Assembly: GCF_019232825.1 (NCBI RefSeq)
Contig: NZ_JAFAND010000147.1
Coordinates: forward strand, 1-46,796
Length of the DNA stretch: 46,796 nucleotides
Origin: Paludibacterium sp.
GTDB taxonomy: Bacteria > Pseudomonadota > Gammaproteobacteria > Burkholderiales > Chromobacteriaceae
Reading direction: 5' to 3'
Each line of letters opens with the position of its first letter. Position 1 is the stretch's first letter. Of this stretch, positions 16,866 through 26,712 are shown piece by piece. The translations under genes were made by a program, and so were the position numbers. The notes beneath the pieces were generated by a model. That model did no database searches. It was not told where the DNA came from and worked only from the letters and a program-made list of their open reading frames with translations.

Positions 16866-17975
16866 ATGGTTTTTTTCAAAAGCCTGACGCGCGAACTGAC
16901 TTTCAACGCCGTCGGTGTTTTTATCGTCCTTTTGGCGATTCTGGTTTCCACGCAGGCAATCAACCTGCTCGGACGCGCCGCCGAGGGAGATGTTGCCAAC
17001 GACGCAGTGGCCGCCCTGATTGGGTTTTGGGCGCTCGGGTTATTTCCGGTTCCACTTATTCTCACCGTGTTCATCAGCACGCTGGTCGTACTGACCCGGC
17101 TGTGGCGCGACCAGGAAATGCAGGTGTGGCTCGCGGCAGGCCTGTCGCAAAAAAGTCTGCTGGGTCCCATTCTGCGCTTCGCCGTGCCCTTGTCGATGCT
17201 GGTAGGCGTGGTGGCCATTGGCATCGCGCCCTGGGCGGACCAGCGCAGTCAGGCCTATGCGGATCAGCTAAAACAGCGCGAAGACATCTCGGCAATTTCC
17301 CCTGGCGTATTCAAGGAGTCCTCCGACGCCAACCGCGTGTATTTCGTTGAAAATTACGCCGGCCAAAACGGCAGCGCCAAGAATATCTTTTTCCAGGACC
17401 TGAGCAACGGGCAAATTTCCACAATCCTCGCCAAGAGCGGCCATTTGGCGACGGATGACATCAATCAGCGAATTATCGTGCTGGAAAACGGCTACCGGTA
17501 TGTCGGCGTGCCGGGCCAGGCCAATTTCGATGTCATCAACTTCAAACGTTACATCGCCGTCATCGGCAAAAGCCACGACCTGGTAGCCGCGCCGCGCTCA
17601 CGCCAGTCGTTGCCGACCACGTATCTGCTCACCCAGCTCAACGATCCGAGCGCGTGCGCCGAACTCGCCTGGCGCTTCTCGTTGCCGTTCAGCTGCCTGA
17701 TCCTGGCGATCCTGGCCATCCCGCTGTCCTACTCCAATCCGCGATCGGGCGGGCAGGCATTCAATTTGATCGCCGCTTTGTTGAGCTATTTCGCCTACCA
17801 GAACGGACTCACCGTGGTACGCAACAGCATCATGCACGGCTCGCTGCCGGCATGGAGCATCATTTTCGTCCACTTGGCGGTGCTGATCATCGCGCTCTTG
17901 GGACTGTTATACCGCGATAGGCCGGCACAACCCCTATGGCAATCGCTGCGCACCATGCTCATTAAAAAGGCTTGA
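16866..17975 (+). CDS. lptF: LPS export ABC permease LptF
   Basis: 369 aa. With LptG and LptB2 it extracts lipopolysaccharide from the inner membrane and passes it to LptC. Three N-terminal helices (about residues 15-37, 50-75, 98-122), a periplasmic beta-jellyroll domain (about 130-255), and three C-terminal helices (about 270-350) match YjgP/YjgQ topology. The motif STLVVLTRLWRDQEMQVWLAAGLS is the coupling segment. AAAGG precedes the ATG by 10 nt. It is first in lptF-lptG-glnD-phosphatase, and lptG starts 3 bp after its stop. Confidence 0.95.
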   Translation: MVFFKSLTRELTFNAVGVFIVLLAILVSTQAINLLGRAAEGDVANDAVAALIGFWALGLFPVPLILTVFISTLVVLTRLWRDQEMQVWLAAGLSQKSLLGPILRFAVPLSMLVGVVAIGIAPWADQRSQAYADQLKQREDISAISPGVFKESSDANRVYFVENYAGQNGSAKNIFFQDLSNGQISTILAKSGHLATDDINQRIIVLENGYRYVGVPGQANFDVINFKRYIAVIGKSHDLVAAPRSRQSLPTTYLLTQLNDPSACAELAWRFSLPFSCLILAILAIPLSYSNPRSGGQAFNLIAALLSYFAYQNGLTVVRNSIMHGSLPAWSIIFVHLAVLIIALLGLLYRDRPAQPLWQSLRTMLIKKA

Positions 17976-17978
17976 TCC

Positions 17979-19055
17979 ATGCGACTTATTTCCCGCTACA
18001 TGCTGTCGCAACTGATCAGCGCCACCCTTTACACCCTGGTCGCCTTGCTGGCGTTGTACGGCTTTTTCGACATCATCCAGGAAATGCCGCACGTCGGGCA
18101 GAACAGCTACGACATGCAGGCCATGCTCAACTACGTCGCGCTGCTGGTGCCGGGGCATTGCTACGAACTCTTGCCGCTGGCGGTGCTCATCGGCGTGCTG
18201 GTCGCCATGACGCAATTGGTCACGCACAGCGAGTACACCATCATCCGCACCAGCGGCGTCACGCTACTGAACATCGCCAGCCTACTCTTTGCCTTTGGGC
18301 TGATATGCGCGCTCATCACGCTCTTTTTGGGCGAGTTCGGCGCGCCGCTCGCGCAACAAAAGGCCGAGCAGCTAAAACTATCGGCCACCCGCTCGCTGGT
18401 GGCGCAGGAATTCCACTCCGGCATCTGGGTCAAGGACAACAGCAACTTCATCAACGTACGCGAAATGCTGCCCGACCAAACGCTCCTGGGCATTCACGTC
18501 TACACCTACGATGACAACTATCATCTGGTCAGCACCAGCCATGCCGACCGCGGCGTCTACGACGTCAATCGCAAACTGTGGAAGCTCTCGGACATCAACG
18601 AAACCACTTTCACGCCCAACCGCATCGTCACGCGCCATTTGGGCCAGCTCGACTGGCACTCGGTGATCGAGCCCAGCATCCTCAACGTGCTGTTGGTGGT
18701 GCCGGAGCAGATGTCGGCCATGAACCTGATGACGTACATCCGGCATCTGCGTGACAACAATCAGAAGACGCAGCGCTATGAGATCGCCATGTGGGGCAAG
18801 CTGTTCTATCCGCTCGCCTGCGTTTCCATGGCGCTGGTGGCGCTGGCGTTCACCCCCAAGCAGCGCCGGCACGGGCAGCTTGGCTTGAGGCTCTTTGCCG
18901 GCATCTGCATCGGCGTGGCCTTTCACTTCACCAACCGGTTGTTCGGCTATCTCGGCCTGCTGCACGATTGGAATCCCGCTTTGTCCGCCACGTTGCCGAC
19001 ACTGCTGTTCCTATTGGCCGGGATAGCGCTGATCGCTCATCAAGAGACACGCTAA
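17979..19055 (+). CDS. lptG: LPS export ABC permease LptG
   Basis: 358 aa. Partner of LptF in the LPS transporter. Same six-helix plan with a periplasmic domain at about residues 128-265. The coupling region reads LIGVLVAMTQLVTHSEYTIIRTSGV, and the C-terminal helices contain CVSMALVALAFTP. Begins three bases after lptF and ends in TAATG shared with glnD, so the three are translationally coupled. This linkage of LPS export to glnD differs from the lptFG arrangement in enterobacteria. Confidence 0.95.
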   Translation: MRLISRYMLSQLISATLYTLVALLALYGFFDIIQEMPHVGQNSYDMQAMLNYVALLVPGHCYELLPLAVLIGVLVAMTQLVTHSEYTIIRTSGVTLLNIASLLFAFGLICALITLFLGEFGAPLAQQKAEQLKLSATRSLVAQEFHSGIWVKDNSNFINVREMLPDQTLLGIHVYTYDDNYHLVSTSHADRGVYDVNRKLWKLSDINETTFTPNRIVTRHLGQLDWHSVIEPSILNVLLVVPEQMSAMNLMTYIRHLRDNNQKTQRYEIAMWGKLFYPLACVSMALVALAFTPKQRRHGQLGLRLFAGICIGVAFHFTNRLFGYLGLLHDWNPALSATLPTLLFLLAGIALIAHQETR

Positions 19056-21622
19056 TGGACAACGATCTGGATTTGGCGCGCCATTGGCGTAATGAGCTCA
19101 AAGCGCGCCGCCAGACGCTGGCCGACACCTATTGCATCGATCACGATGCCCCGACCTACCTGAGCCGGCACGCCGCCGAGGTCGACCGCGCCGTCCAGGG
19201 GCTATGGCGGGCGCTCGGCTTCGGCGACCAAGCCACGCTGATCGCCGTCGGCGGCTACGGCCGCGGCCAGTTATTCCCCTGCTCCGACATCGATGTTCTG
19301 ATCCTGCTGCCGCAGGCGGCCCCCACCGCCCTGACGGATAACGTCACCCGGCTGATTAGCCTGATGTGGGACATCGGCCTGGAGGTCGGCCATAGCGTGC
19401 GCACGCAGGCCGAATGCCTGAGCGAGGCGGCCGGCGACATCACGATCGAAACCAACATGCTGGAGCAGCGGCTGATCGCGGGCGACCGCTGCGCCTTCGA
19501 CACGCTCGCCGCCGCGCTGGACGATCAACGCGATCCGCTTGCCTTCTTTGAAGGCAAAACGATGGAACAGCAACAGCGCCATAACCGCTTTTTCGGCGTC
19601 ACCAACAACCTGGAGCCCAACCTCAAGGAAAGCCCCGGCGGGTTGCGCGACCTGCAAACCCTGATATGGATCAGCAAGGCCATCGGCCTGGGCGACACCT
19701 GGGATGCGCTGGTGGCCGGCCACATCCTGACGCCGGCGGAGGCACGCCTGATCAAGCACGGCGAACGGCAGCTGCAGCGCCTGCGCATCTTTCTCCACCT
19801 GTTGGCACGGCGACGCGAAGACCGGCTGATTTTCGATCTGCAGCAACAATTGGGGCTGGCGTTCGGCCTGCCGGACAGCGCCGTGCTGCGCGCCAGCGAA
19901 CAAGTGATGCAGCTGTATTACCGCGCCGCGCGCACCGTCTCCCAGCTCAACGGCATCCTACTGCCCAATTTGCGCGGCCGCCTCTACTCGCAGGTGCCAC
20001 GTGTCACCCAGGTGCTCAACGACCACTTCTATTCGGTCAACGGCATGCTCGGCATCCGTCGGCCGGATGTCTTCGACACCGAGCCGTCCGCCATCCTCGA
20101 AGCGTTTCTGATGTTGCAGCGTTATCCGGAACTGACCGGATTCGCGCCGCGCATGCTGCGCGCCCTATGGCACGCGCGCACCAAAATCAACGAGCGCTTC
20201 CGGCAAGACCCGGCCAATCAGCAGCTTTTCCTGCAGATACTGCGCACGCAGGGGCTCACACGCAGCTTGCGGCGCATGAATCTCTACGGCGTGCTGGGCA
20301 AGTATCTGCCGGCTTTCGGCAAGATTGTCGGCCAGATGCAGCACGACCTGTTTCACGTTTACACCGTCGACGAACACATCCTGATGGTGGTGCGCAATCT
20401 GCGCCGCTTCGCCATCAGCGCCTTCAATCACGAATACCCGTTTCTATCGCGGCTGAGCAATGACTTCGAACGGCCCGAGACGCTGTACATCGCCGGGCTG
20501 TTCCACGATATCGCCAAAGGGCGCGGCGGCGACCACTCGCAACTGGGCACGGTCGACGCGCGCGAATTTTGCGAACGCCATGGATTGCCGCCCGAGGACA
20601 CCGATCTCGTCGTCTGGCTGACCGCCCAGCACCTGACCATGTCGCACATCGCGCAGAAACAGGACATCTACGACCCGGAAACCGTCCAACGCTTCGCCGA
20701 TCTCGTCGGCACGCCGCGCCGCCTTTCCGCGCTCTACCTGTTGACCGTGGCGGATATCCGCGGCACGAGCCCGAAAGTCTGGAATGCCTGGAAAGCCAAG
20801 CTGTTGGAAGACCTCTACCTGGCCACGCTCAAAATCCTTATGAGCGGCGGCGCAGTGGACACGGGATCGGAACTGGAAGCGCGCAAACAGCAGGCGCGCG
20901 CGCTGTTGCGACTCTATGCGGTACCCGACGGCGCAGAGGAAAAACTCTGGGCCCGGCTCGACATCGTTTATTTCCTGCGGCACGAGGCGCGCGAAATCGC
21001 CTGGCATGCCCGCGTGCTCAACCGCGTGGCCGACAGCCAGGAGCCGGTGGTGCGCGCCAGGCTATCGGACGATAAGGAAGGCATTCAGGTACTGGTCTAC
21101 ACGCCGGACCAGCCGGCGCTGTTCGCCCGCATCTGCGCCTTTTTCGGCCGCGCGCACTACAGCATCGCCGACGCCAAGGTCTACACCACCGCCAACGGCT
21201 ATGCGCTCGACACCTTCCACGTATTCATCCCGGAAAGTTTCGACGGCGACTACCGCGACATGATCAATTTCATCGAGTTCGAGCTCGCCGCCAGCCTGCG
21301 CCGCGACGATCCGATCGAGCCGCCAGTCGACGGGCGCATCAGCCGTCACCTCAAATACTTCCCGATCACGCCGCAGGTTCTGATCCGCCCGGACGACAAG
21401 GCCAATTACTTCGTGCTGTCGATCGTCGCCGGCGACCGGCCCGGCATGCTGGCGCGCATCGCCGCCGTGCTCACCGAGCATCGCTTGACGGTCCACTCGG
21501 CCAAGATCATGACGCTCGGCAGCCGCGCCGAAGACTCGTTCCTCATCACCGGCCCCGGCCTGACCGACGACAAAACCGTGGTCAGCCTGGAATCGCAACT
21601 GTTCAACGCCTTGAGAATCTGA
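19055..21622 (+). CDS. glnD: Bifunctional uridylyltransferase/uridylyl-removing enzyme (PII)
   Basis: 855 aa. GlnD senses glutamine and adds or removes UMP on PII proteins, so controlling nitrogen assimilation. Domains in order: nucleotidyltransferase with GGYGRGQLFPCSDID (Gly66 onward, metal residues Asp78 and Asp80), a helical linker, an HD domain with LFHDIAKGRGGDHSQLG (His484-Asp485) for UMP removal, and two ACT domains (about residues 685-760 and 790-855; VYTPDQPALFARICAFFG and VAGDRPGMLARIAAVL) that bind glutamine. The ATG shares one base with the lptG TAA. An open frame continues upstream inside lptG but has no GlnD similarity, so 19055 is chosen. Confidence 0.96.
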   Translation: MDNDLDLARHWRNELKARRQTLADTYCIDHDAPTYLSRHAAEVDRAVQGLWRALGFGDQATLIAVGGYGRGQLFPCSDIDVLILLPQAAPTALTDNVTRLISLMWDIGLEVGHSVRTQAECLSEAAGDITIETNMLEQRLIAGDRCAFDTLAAALDDQRDPLAFFEGKTMEQQQRHNRFFGVTNNLEPNLKESPGGLRDLQTLIWISKAIGLGDTWDALVAGHILTPAEARLIKHGERQLQRLRIFLHLLARRREDRLIFDLQQQLGLAFGLPDSAVLRASEQVMQLYYRAARTVSQLNGILLPNLRGRLYSQVPRVTQVLNDHFYSVNGMLGIRRPDVFDTEPSAILEAFLMLQRYPELTGFAPRMLRALWHARTKINERFRQDPANQQLFLQILRTQGLTRSLRRMNLYGVLGKYLPAFGKIVGQMQHDLFHVYTVDEHILMVVRNLRRFAISAFNHEYPFLSRLSNDFERPETLYIAGLFHDIAKGRGGDHSQLGTVDAREFCERHGLPPEDTDLVVWLTAQHLTMSHIAQKQDIYDPETVQRFADLVGTPRRLSALYLLTVADIRGTSPKVWNAWKAKLLEDLYLATLKILMSGGAVDTGSELEARKQQARALLRLYAVPDGAEEKLWARLDIVYFLRHEAREIAWHARVLNRVADSQEPVVRARLSDDKEGIQVLVYTPDQPALFARICAFFGRAHYSIADAKVYTTANGYALDTFHVFIPESFDGDYRDMINFIEFELAASLRRDDPIEPPVDGRISRHLKYFPITPQVLIRPDDKANYFVLSIVAGDRPGMLARIAAVLTEHRLTVHSAKIMTLGSRAEDSFLITGPGLTDDKTVVSLESQLFNALRI

Positions 21623-21626
21623 CGCC

Positions 21627-22214
21627 ATGCGCGCGCTTTGCCGCTTGACCCTGCCTCTGCTGCTTGCCTGGTCCCTCTGCGCCGGCGCCGCCGACACGCA
21701 AACCCTGGTATTCATGCGTCACGCCGAAAAACCGGCCGACGACCTCGGCCAGCTCTCCTGCCAGGGTCTCAACCGCGCGCTGGCGCTGCCGCCCCGGCTG
21801 CAAACGCTGTTCGGCCGGCCGGACTTTTTGTTTGCCCCCAATCCGGGCGTGGCGAACCACGGCTACAGCTACGTCCGGCCGTTGGCCACCCTCGAACCCA
21901 CGGCCATCGCGCTCGCCAAGCCGGTCGATACGCGCTTCGGCTACAACGACGTGGCGGGATTGTTGCGGGAGCTCGATCAGCCGCGCTACCGCCGATCGAT
22001 GATATGGATTGCCTGGGAGCACAAGATGATCGAGAAGGCGCTCAAACAACTGAGCGCGCGCTACGCGCCGAACGGCGCCGCGATCGCGCCTTGGCCCGGC
22101 AAGGAATTCGACCGTTTGGCCGTGGTGACGTTGACGCGGGATGGCGATACGGTGCGGATGGACTACCGGCAACAGCAACAGGATCTGAACGGCCTCTCGC
22201 CGCAATGTCCGTGA
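21627..22214 (+). CDS. Exported histidine phosphatase superfamily protein
   Basis: 195 aa. A signal peptide (MRALCRLTLPLLLAWSLCAG, cleavage near residue 21) is followed by VFMRHAEKPADDLGQLSCQG, the His-phosphatase RHG-type motif with the nucleophilic His. A second His appears in WIAWEH at about residue 132. A branch-2 or SixA-like periplasmic phosphatase is likely; the substrate is unknown. Starts 4 bp after glnD, so probably cotranscribed with the lptFG-glnD unit. Converges with the RHH-like gene, 16 bp away. Confidence 0.82.
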   Translation: MRALCRLTLPLLLAWSLCAGAADTQTLVFMRHAEKPADDLGQLSCQGLNRALALPPRLQTLFGRPDFLFAPNPGVANHGYSYVRPLATLEPTAIALAKPVDTRFGYNDVAGLLRELDQPRYRRSMIWIAWEHKMIEKALKQLSARYAPNGAAIAPWPGKEFDRLAVVTLTRDGDTVRMDYRQQQQDLNGLSPQCP

Positions 22215-22230
22215 TCTCGTCGCGCGCGCC

Positions 22231-22536
22231 TCACCAGTCGTCGAACAACCGGCCGGTACGCCCGGTTTGCGATTGACAGGCGATCTGCAGCGCGCGGTTG
22301 ATTGCCTCTTTCTTGCTGACGCCCCACCACTCGATCATCTTTTCCAACGCATGTTGCGCATCGCGCGACAACACCACCGTCACCGACAGCTCTTGCAGCC
22401 GGTTGCGGCGCATCTCGCGGCTGCGCCGCTTGCGCTCGGCCACGGTCATGGCGCGCGCGCCCAGCGGTTTGCGCCCCGGTTTTTTGCGCACGCCGCCGAT
22501 CAGATCGAAGGTGTAGTGGTCGCAGGGATCTTTCAT
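22231..22536 (-). CDS. Ribbon-helix-helix-like basic protein (YbfE-like layout)
   Basis: 101 aa. The N-terminus has YTFDLIGGVRKKPGRKP, then a basic region AERKRRSREMRRNRL. A likely ribbon-helix-helix follows: strand LSVTVVLS, helix DAQHALEKMIEWWG, helix SKKEAINRALQIA. The order TFDL - PGRK/P - basic linker - RHH recalls the LexA-regulated protein YbfE of enterobacteria, but identity looks low and that is only a suggestion. Probably a DNA-binding regulator. The start at 22534-22536 is chosen because no RBS supports the earlier ATG at 22572; it remains uncertain. Confidence 0.65.
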   Translation of the reverse strand: MKDPCDHYTFDLIGGVRKKPGRKPLGARAMTVAERKRRSREMRRNRLQELSVTVVLSRDAQHALEKMIEWWGVSKKEAINRALQIACQSQTGRTGRLFDDW

Positions 22537-22638
22537 GCCCAAAAAGAGATCGACGGAAAGGGCCGCAAGCATAGCACAGACAGGGGTTTGCGTCGATTAT
22601 CGCGCCCTGCCGACAAGCAAAAAAACGCGGTATCACGG

Positions 22639-23772
22639 CTAAAAATCGTCCGGCAACAACCTCGCCTTATAAAACGCGATTGCCAGGCCACGATCGAACT
22701 GCAGATGGTGCTGATCGGTTAGATCGACGTCCGCCGTATCGGCCAGGCTTTCGGCATACAGCAATCGCGGTTCGTAGTAATCGTATTGCAGGTCCGGGGT
22801 AAAAAAGGGGGCCGGGCGCGCCAGGACACAGGCCGCATCGCCGCTGATCGCGCCCGAGATCGCCTTGACGCCCCCTTTTTTCAACACCACCCGGTCGCGC
22901 AGACTGGCGGCGCGCTCTTGCCGGGAATACTGACTATCCAGGCGATAAAAAGGCGCATATTCCGTCAGTGCGATCTTTATAAGGCCGCCGCTCGGCCGGT
23001 CGTTATCGCGCTGTTGCGAGGCGTCGAACAAAAATACGCGTTCACCGGTCGTCAAAAAAAACAAATGCGGGTTATCACCCTCGACCGGATACACATCGTG
23101 CACCCCATCTTCCCAATCCGCGTCCTCTTGGCAAATGCCGAAGACCGCACAGCGGCGGTAATAGGCGCTTAAATCGTACGCGGACATCAGACTCAAAACG
23201 GCACCGGACCCGCTGCCGCCATAGCGGTAGCGATGCAGCGTGACATAGCCGCCGGCATAGACAGCTTGATAAATCGGGTCGTATGCCAATCCGTGCGCAT
23301 AAGAAAGCGGGTACCACTGCGTCTGTGCCGACGGCTGATCGACATCGTCCGTGCTTTGCCCCGGATACAAGATACCGACGTAACCAGCCGAATCAGCGAT
23401 CAACACATTGCCGTCGTCCATCGGCAGCGCCGAGTGGATGTTCATCGCCGCATAGCCGGTTATCTCGCGATGAAACAGCACCGTCCTGTCCGGATAGGAA
23501 AAAATCACCACCCCGTAGCGGGTCGTGGCGAGCAAGGCTTTGCCGCCTTGATAGCGCACCGGCTTTACTTCCGAGCCGCCATCGAACGGCGGCGACTGCC
23601 ACACCCTGTCTGCATCCCGCAAAGAACGGCCGAGATCGGATAGCCGATAGACCTCGATGGCGCGGGCACTGCGGTTGTACAACACGATACGGCGATTGAG
23701 ACAGGCGGCAAAGCTCGACGATACCGCCAGGCACACCAGAAACAGGACAAGCCAGCCTTTGACCATACGCAT
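22639..23772 (-). CDS. Unknown exported protein, beta-propeller-like
   Basis: 377 aa. A signal peptide (MRMVKGWLVLFLVCLAVSSSFA) is followed by a mature part rich in Tyr, Asp and Gly. It has repeated strand-like blocks such as ALLATTRYGVVIFSYPDRT, VLIADSAGYVGILYPGQ, YAGGYVTLHRYRYGG and LFFLTTGERVFLFDAS, as in a blade-repeat propeller. Cysteines at CRRCAVFGIC-type spacing (ACLNR, YRRCAVFGIC) may form disulfides. GGGAG lies 5 nt before the ATG at 23770-23772. I do not recognise a family; a propeller fold is inferred from the strand repeats only. Position between typA and the RHH gene gives no functional hint. Confidence 0.65.
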   Translation of the reverse strand: MRMVKGWLVLFLVCLAVSSSFAACLNRRIVLYNRSARAIEVYRLSDLGRSLRDADRVWQSPPFDGGSEVKPVRYQGGKALLATTRYGVVIFSYPDRTVLFHREITGYAAMNIHSALPMDDGNVLIADSAGYVGILYPGQSTDDVDQPSAQTQWYPLSYAHGLAYDPIYQAVYAGGYVTLHRYRYGGSGSGAVLSLMSAYDLSAYYRRCAVFGICQEDADWEDGVHDVYPVEGDNPHLFFLTTGERVFLFDASQQRDNDRPSGGLIKIALTEYAPFYRLDSQYSRQERAASLRDRVVLKKGGVKAISGAISGDAACVLARPAPFFTPDLQYDYYEPRLLYAESLADTADVDLTDQHHLQFDRGLAIAFYKARLLPDDF

Positions 23773-23852
23773 GATCGCTCCCGCCGAACACCGTGTTTTG
23801 ATCAATAGGCCACGACAAGACGCGCGGCAATCGTCCTTAGGGTCTGCCACAT

Positions 23853-23888
23853 AAAAGAAAACCCCGCTCGCCGCGAGGCGAACGGGGT
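23853..23888 (-). terminator. Rho-independent terminator of typA
   Basis: On the minus strand an 11-bp stem, CCCCGTTCGCC with GGCGAGCGGGG (one G-T pair), has a TCGC loop and is followed by TTTTCTTTT. It lies 23 bp past the typA stop codon. Confidence 0.85.
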
Positions 23889-23910
23889 CTGCCAATCTGC
23901 GCGTCGACCG

Positions 23911-25734
23911 TTAGGTGTTGTCGACGCCGGCGCGTGCCGCCTTGCGGCGATCGTGCTCCTGCAAGTGACGCTTGCGCAGACGAATGCTTTGCGGGGTGAT
24001 TTCCACCAGTTCGTCGTCGTCGATGAATTCGACCGCCGACTCCAGCGTCAGCTTGATCGGCGTCGTCAGACGCACGGCCTCGTCGGTGCCGGACGCGCGC
24101 ACGTTGGTCAGCTTCTTGCCCTTGAGCGGGTTGACCACCAAGTCGTTGTCGCGCGAATGGATACCGATGATCATGCCTTCGTACAGCTTGTCACCAGGGC
24201 TCACGAACATGCGGCCGCGATCTTCCAGGTTCCACAACGCATAGGCCACGGCATCGCCGGTGTCTTGCGAGATCAGCACGCCGTTGTGACGACCCGGCAT
24301 GTCCGGCTTGACCGGAGCGTAATCATCGAACACGTGCGACATCAGACCGGTGCCGCGCGTCATGGTCAAGAAGTCACCCTGGAAACCGATCAGGCCGCGC
24401 GCCGGAATATGGTATTCCAGGCGGGTACGACCCTTGCCGTCCGACTCCATGTTCTGCAGCTCGCCGCGACGACGGCCCAACTCTTCCATCACCGTGCCCT
24501 GATGGCTGTCTTCCAGGTCGATGGTCAGGTTTTCGTACGGTTCGCACTTCTCGCCCTGAACATCCTTGTACACCACGCGCGGCTTGCCGACGGCCATTTC
24601 ATAGCCTTCGCGGCGCATGTTCTCCAACAAAATGGTCAAGTGCAGCTCGCCACGACCGGAGATGCGGAAGACGTCCGCGTCCTCGGTGTCTTCCACGCGC
24701 AACGCCACGTTGGTCAGCAACTCCTTTTGCAGACGATCGCGGATCTGGCGACTGGTAACGAACTTGCCTTCGGTGCCGGCCAGCGGCGAGGTGTTGACCA
24801 TCAGGTCCATGGTCAGCGTCGGTTCGTCGACCGTCAGCATCGGCAAGCCAATCGGCGTATCGCGATCGGCGATGGTCACGCCGATGCCGATGTCTTCCAG
24901 ACCGGAAATGATCACGATATCGCCCGCGCCAGCCTCTTCAACCGGCACGCGCTCCAGGCCCTTGAAGCCCAGCACCTGGTTGATGCGGCCTTGGCCGACT
25001 TGGTCTTCGTGATTCATCACCGCCACCACCTGGCCCGGGCGGATCTTGCCGTTGAGAATGCGGCCCACGCCCAGACGACCGGTATAGGTCGAATAGTCGA
25101 GCGCGGAAATCTGTAGTTGCAGCGGCGCTTCGATGTCGCCGGACGGCAGCGGCACGTATTGCAAAATAACGTCGAACAGCGGGCGCATGTTGGTGGACTC
25201 CTGCGCCAGATCCATCATCGCAAAACCGTTGAGCGCCGAGGCATATACCACCGGGAAGTCGAGCTGCTCGTCGGTGGCGCCCAATTTGTCGAACAGGTCG
25301 AACGTCTGGTCCACCACCCAGTCCGGACGCGCGCCCGGACGGTCGATCTTATTGACCACCACGATGGGACGCAGGCCGAGCGCCAGCGCCTTCTTCGTCA
25401 CGAAGCGGGTCTGCGGCATCGGGCCTTCAACGGCATCGACCAGCAACAGCACGCCATCGACCATGCCCAGCACGCGTTCCACCTCGCCGCCGAAGTCGGC
25501 GTGTCCCGGTGTGTCGACGATATTGATATGAACTCCCTCATATTCGATCGAGGTGTTCTTTGCCAAAATAGTGATACCACGCTCTTTTTCGAGATCGTTG
25601 CTATCCATGACACGTTCGGCGACATGCTGATTTTCGCGGAAGGTGCCGGCTTGTTGAAGAAGCTTATCGACCAAAGTGGTTTTACCATGGTCGACGTGCG
25701 CGATAATCGCGATGTTGCGGATCTGACGGGTCAT
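23911..25734 (-). CDS. typA: Ribosome-associated GTPase TypA/BipA
   Basis: 607 aa. Translational GTPase that assists large-subunit assembly and stress or cold growth. G motifs: [10 protein letters not shown] (G1), [20 protein letters not shown] (G3), and [14 protein letters not shown] (G4). EF-G-like domains follow, then the BipA-specific C-terminal domain with [19 protein letters not shown] and [18 protein letters not shown]. The start is the ATG at 25732-25734, beginning [15 protein letters not shown] as in orthologues; the frame extends 18 codons upstream without an RBS. A single-gene unit with its own terminator. Confidence 0.97.
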   Translation of the reverse strand: MTRQIRNIAIIAHVDHGKTTLVDKLLQQAGTFRENQHVAERVMDSNDLEKERGITILAKNTSIEYEGVHINIVDTPGHADFGGEVERVLGMVDGVLLLVDAVEGPMPQTRFVTKKALALGLRPIVVVNKIDRPGARPDWVVDQTFDLFDKLGATDEQLDFPVVYASALNGFAMMDLAQESTNMRPLFDVILQYVPLPSGDIEAPLQLQISALDYSTYTGRLGVGRILNGKIRPGQVVAVMNHEDQVGQGRINQVLGFKGLERVPVEEAGAGDIVIISGLEDIGIGVTIADRDTPIGLPMLTVDEPTLTMDLMVNTSPLAGTEGKFVTSRQIRDRLQKELLTNVALRVEDTEDADVFRISGRGELHLTILLENMRREGYEMAVGKPRVVYKDVQGEKCEPYENLTIDLEDSHQGTVMEELGRRRGELQNMESDGKGRTRLEYHIPARGLIGFQGDFLTMTRGTGLMSHVFDDYAPVKPDMPGRHNGVLISQDTGDAVAYALWNLEDRGRMFVSPGDKLYEGMIIGIHSRDNDLVVNPLKGKKLTNVRASGTDEAVRLTTPIKLTLESAVEFIDDDELVEITPQSIRLRKRHLQEHDRRKAARAGVDNT

Positions 25735-25864
25735 TGGAATTCTGCCGAAACGAAATGAATAAGCGGGAAAAACGTAATATTTTAGCACAAGGAATGCTGC
25801 AGCCGCACTATGACTTTCAATGGAAAGCCGCTACACTGCGCGCCGAAAACATTAGGAGTTGACG

Positions 25865-26659
25865 ATGTACGACTGGAATGCCCTGTGGCACACACATCAA
25901 GGCTATCGGACCGGCCACGCCGCCGGCCAGGAAGACATCAACCAGCTGGGTGGCGAGCTGAGCGCCACGCTGATCAAGCCTGCCGCCCACGCCGGCGATA
26001 TCGCCGTCTACGATCAAGGCGACCAGTTCTTGCTGGTCGGTCATGACCAAGGCTTGCAGCTCTTACACCTGGCCAAGCACGCGCTATTCGACATTCAGGC
26101 GCGCTTCCTGCCGGACAGCGGCGCAGAGCCTTGCATCGAGGTCTACGTAAAGAATCAGGCCACACAGGAAGAGGACAGTTGGCGTAGTCCCGTGCACCGC
26201 GACGAGCAAGGGCAAATCCGGCTCGGCAAACGCCTGCTGTCCGAAGGCACGATGCCGCCGATGCCGTTCGACAACCTCTCCTTCACCGACAACGCGCGTT
26301 TCCGCGACCTGCTCTATAGCGCCTGGCAAGATGCCCTGCCGCGCTTACAGCAGGAAACCGCCGCCTGGCGCCCCGGCGGCGCCGACACATCCGGCGCGTT
26401 GGCGCGCTATCAGGCGCTCATGCGCTTCGAGCAGGCCCGGCTCGGTCTGCGCTTTGGCGAGACGGCGCGCGCACGGCTAAGCGCGGCGCTGGCGGATTGC
26501 CGTTTCGACGATCCGGCCGATTGCCGCGGGTTATGGCTGCGCGTGGAAAAGTGGTGGCTCGATCACGCGGCGGAAGAAGACATGAGCGAGCTGATCTCGG
26601 CGCTCGCCTCGCTCGACTACGCCAGCGAAATCGCCCTGGTGGAGTGGTTGAAAAAATAA
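25865..26659 (+). CDS. Unknown cytoplasmic protein
   Basis: 264 aa, no signal peptide, no membrane helix and no family recognised. Acidic with many Trp, Leu and Asp residues. The first half looks like mixed alpha/beta (GDIAVYDQGDQFLLVGHDQG, ALFDIQARFLP); the second half is helical and ends SELISALASLDYASEIALVEWLKK. TAGGAG sits 6 nt before the ATG, a strong ribosome site, so it is very probably expressed. Divergent from typA. The last codons overlap the A-rich tail that serves as U tract for the minus-strand terminator. Confidence 0.7.
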   Translation: MYDWNALWHTHQGYRTGHAAGQEDINQLGGELSATLIKPAAHAGDIAVYDQGDQFLLVGHDQGLQLLHLAKHALFDIQARFLPDSGAEPCIEVYVKNQATQEEDSWRSPVHRDEQGQIRLGKRLLSEGTMPPMPFDNLSFTDNARFRDLLYSAWQDALPRLQQETAAWRPGGADTSGALARYQALMRFEQARLGLRFGETARARLSAALADCRFDDPADCRGLWLRVEKWWLDHAAEEDMSELISALASLDYASEIALVEWLKK

Positions 26660-26685
26660 AAAACGGGCGGCTGTATCAGCCGCCC
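26651..26685 (-). terminator. Rho-independent terminator of the quinone oxidoreductase gene
   Basis: Perfect 9-bp stem GGGCGGCTG (26665-26673) / CAGCCGCCC (26677-26685) with a 3-nt loop. On the minus strand it is followed by a run of T residues (complement of 26651-26663), so it ends minus-strand transcripts. The U tract reaches into the last codons of the plus-strand gene. On the plus strand no T run follows. Confidence 0.82.
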
Positions 26686-26712
26686 CCATCTCATCCGAAC
26701 CAGGTCATTCGA

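Noticed and set aside
18791-19054. 88-codon open extension upstream of glnD
   Set aside because: It overlaps lptG in another frame and has no GlnD similarity; the ATG sharing a base with the lptG stop gives the normal GlnD start.
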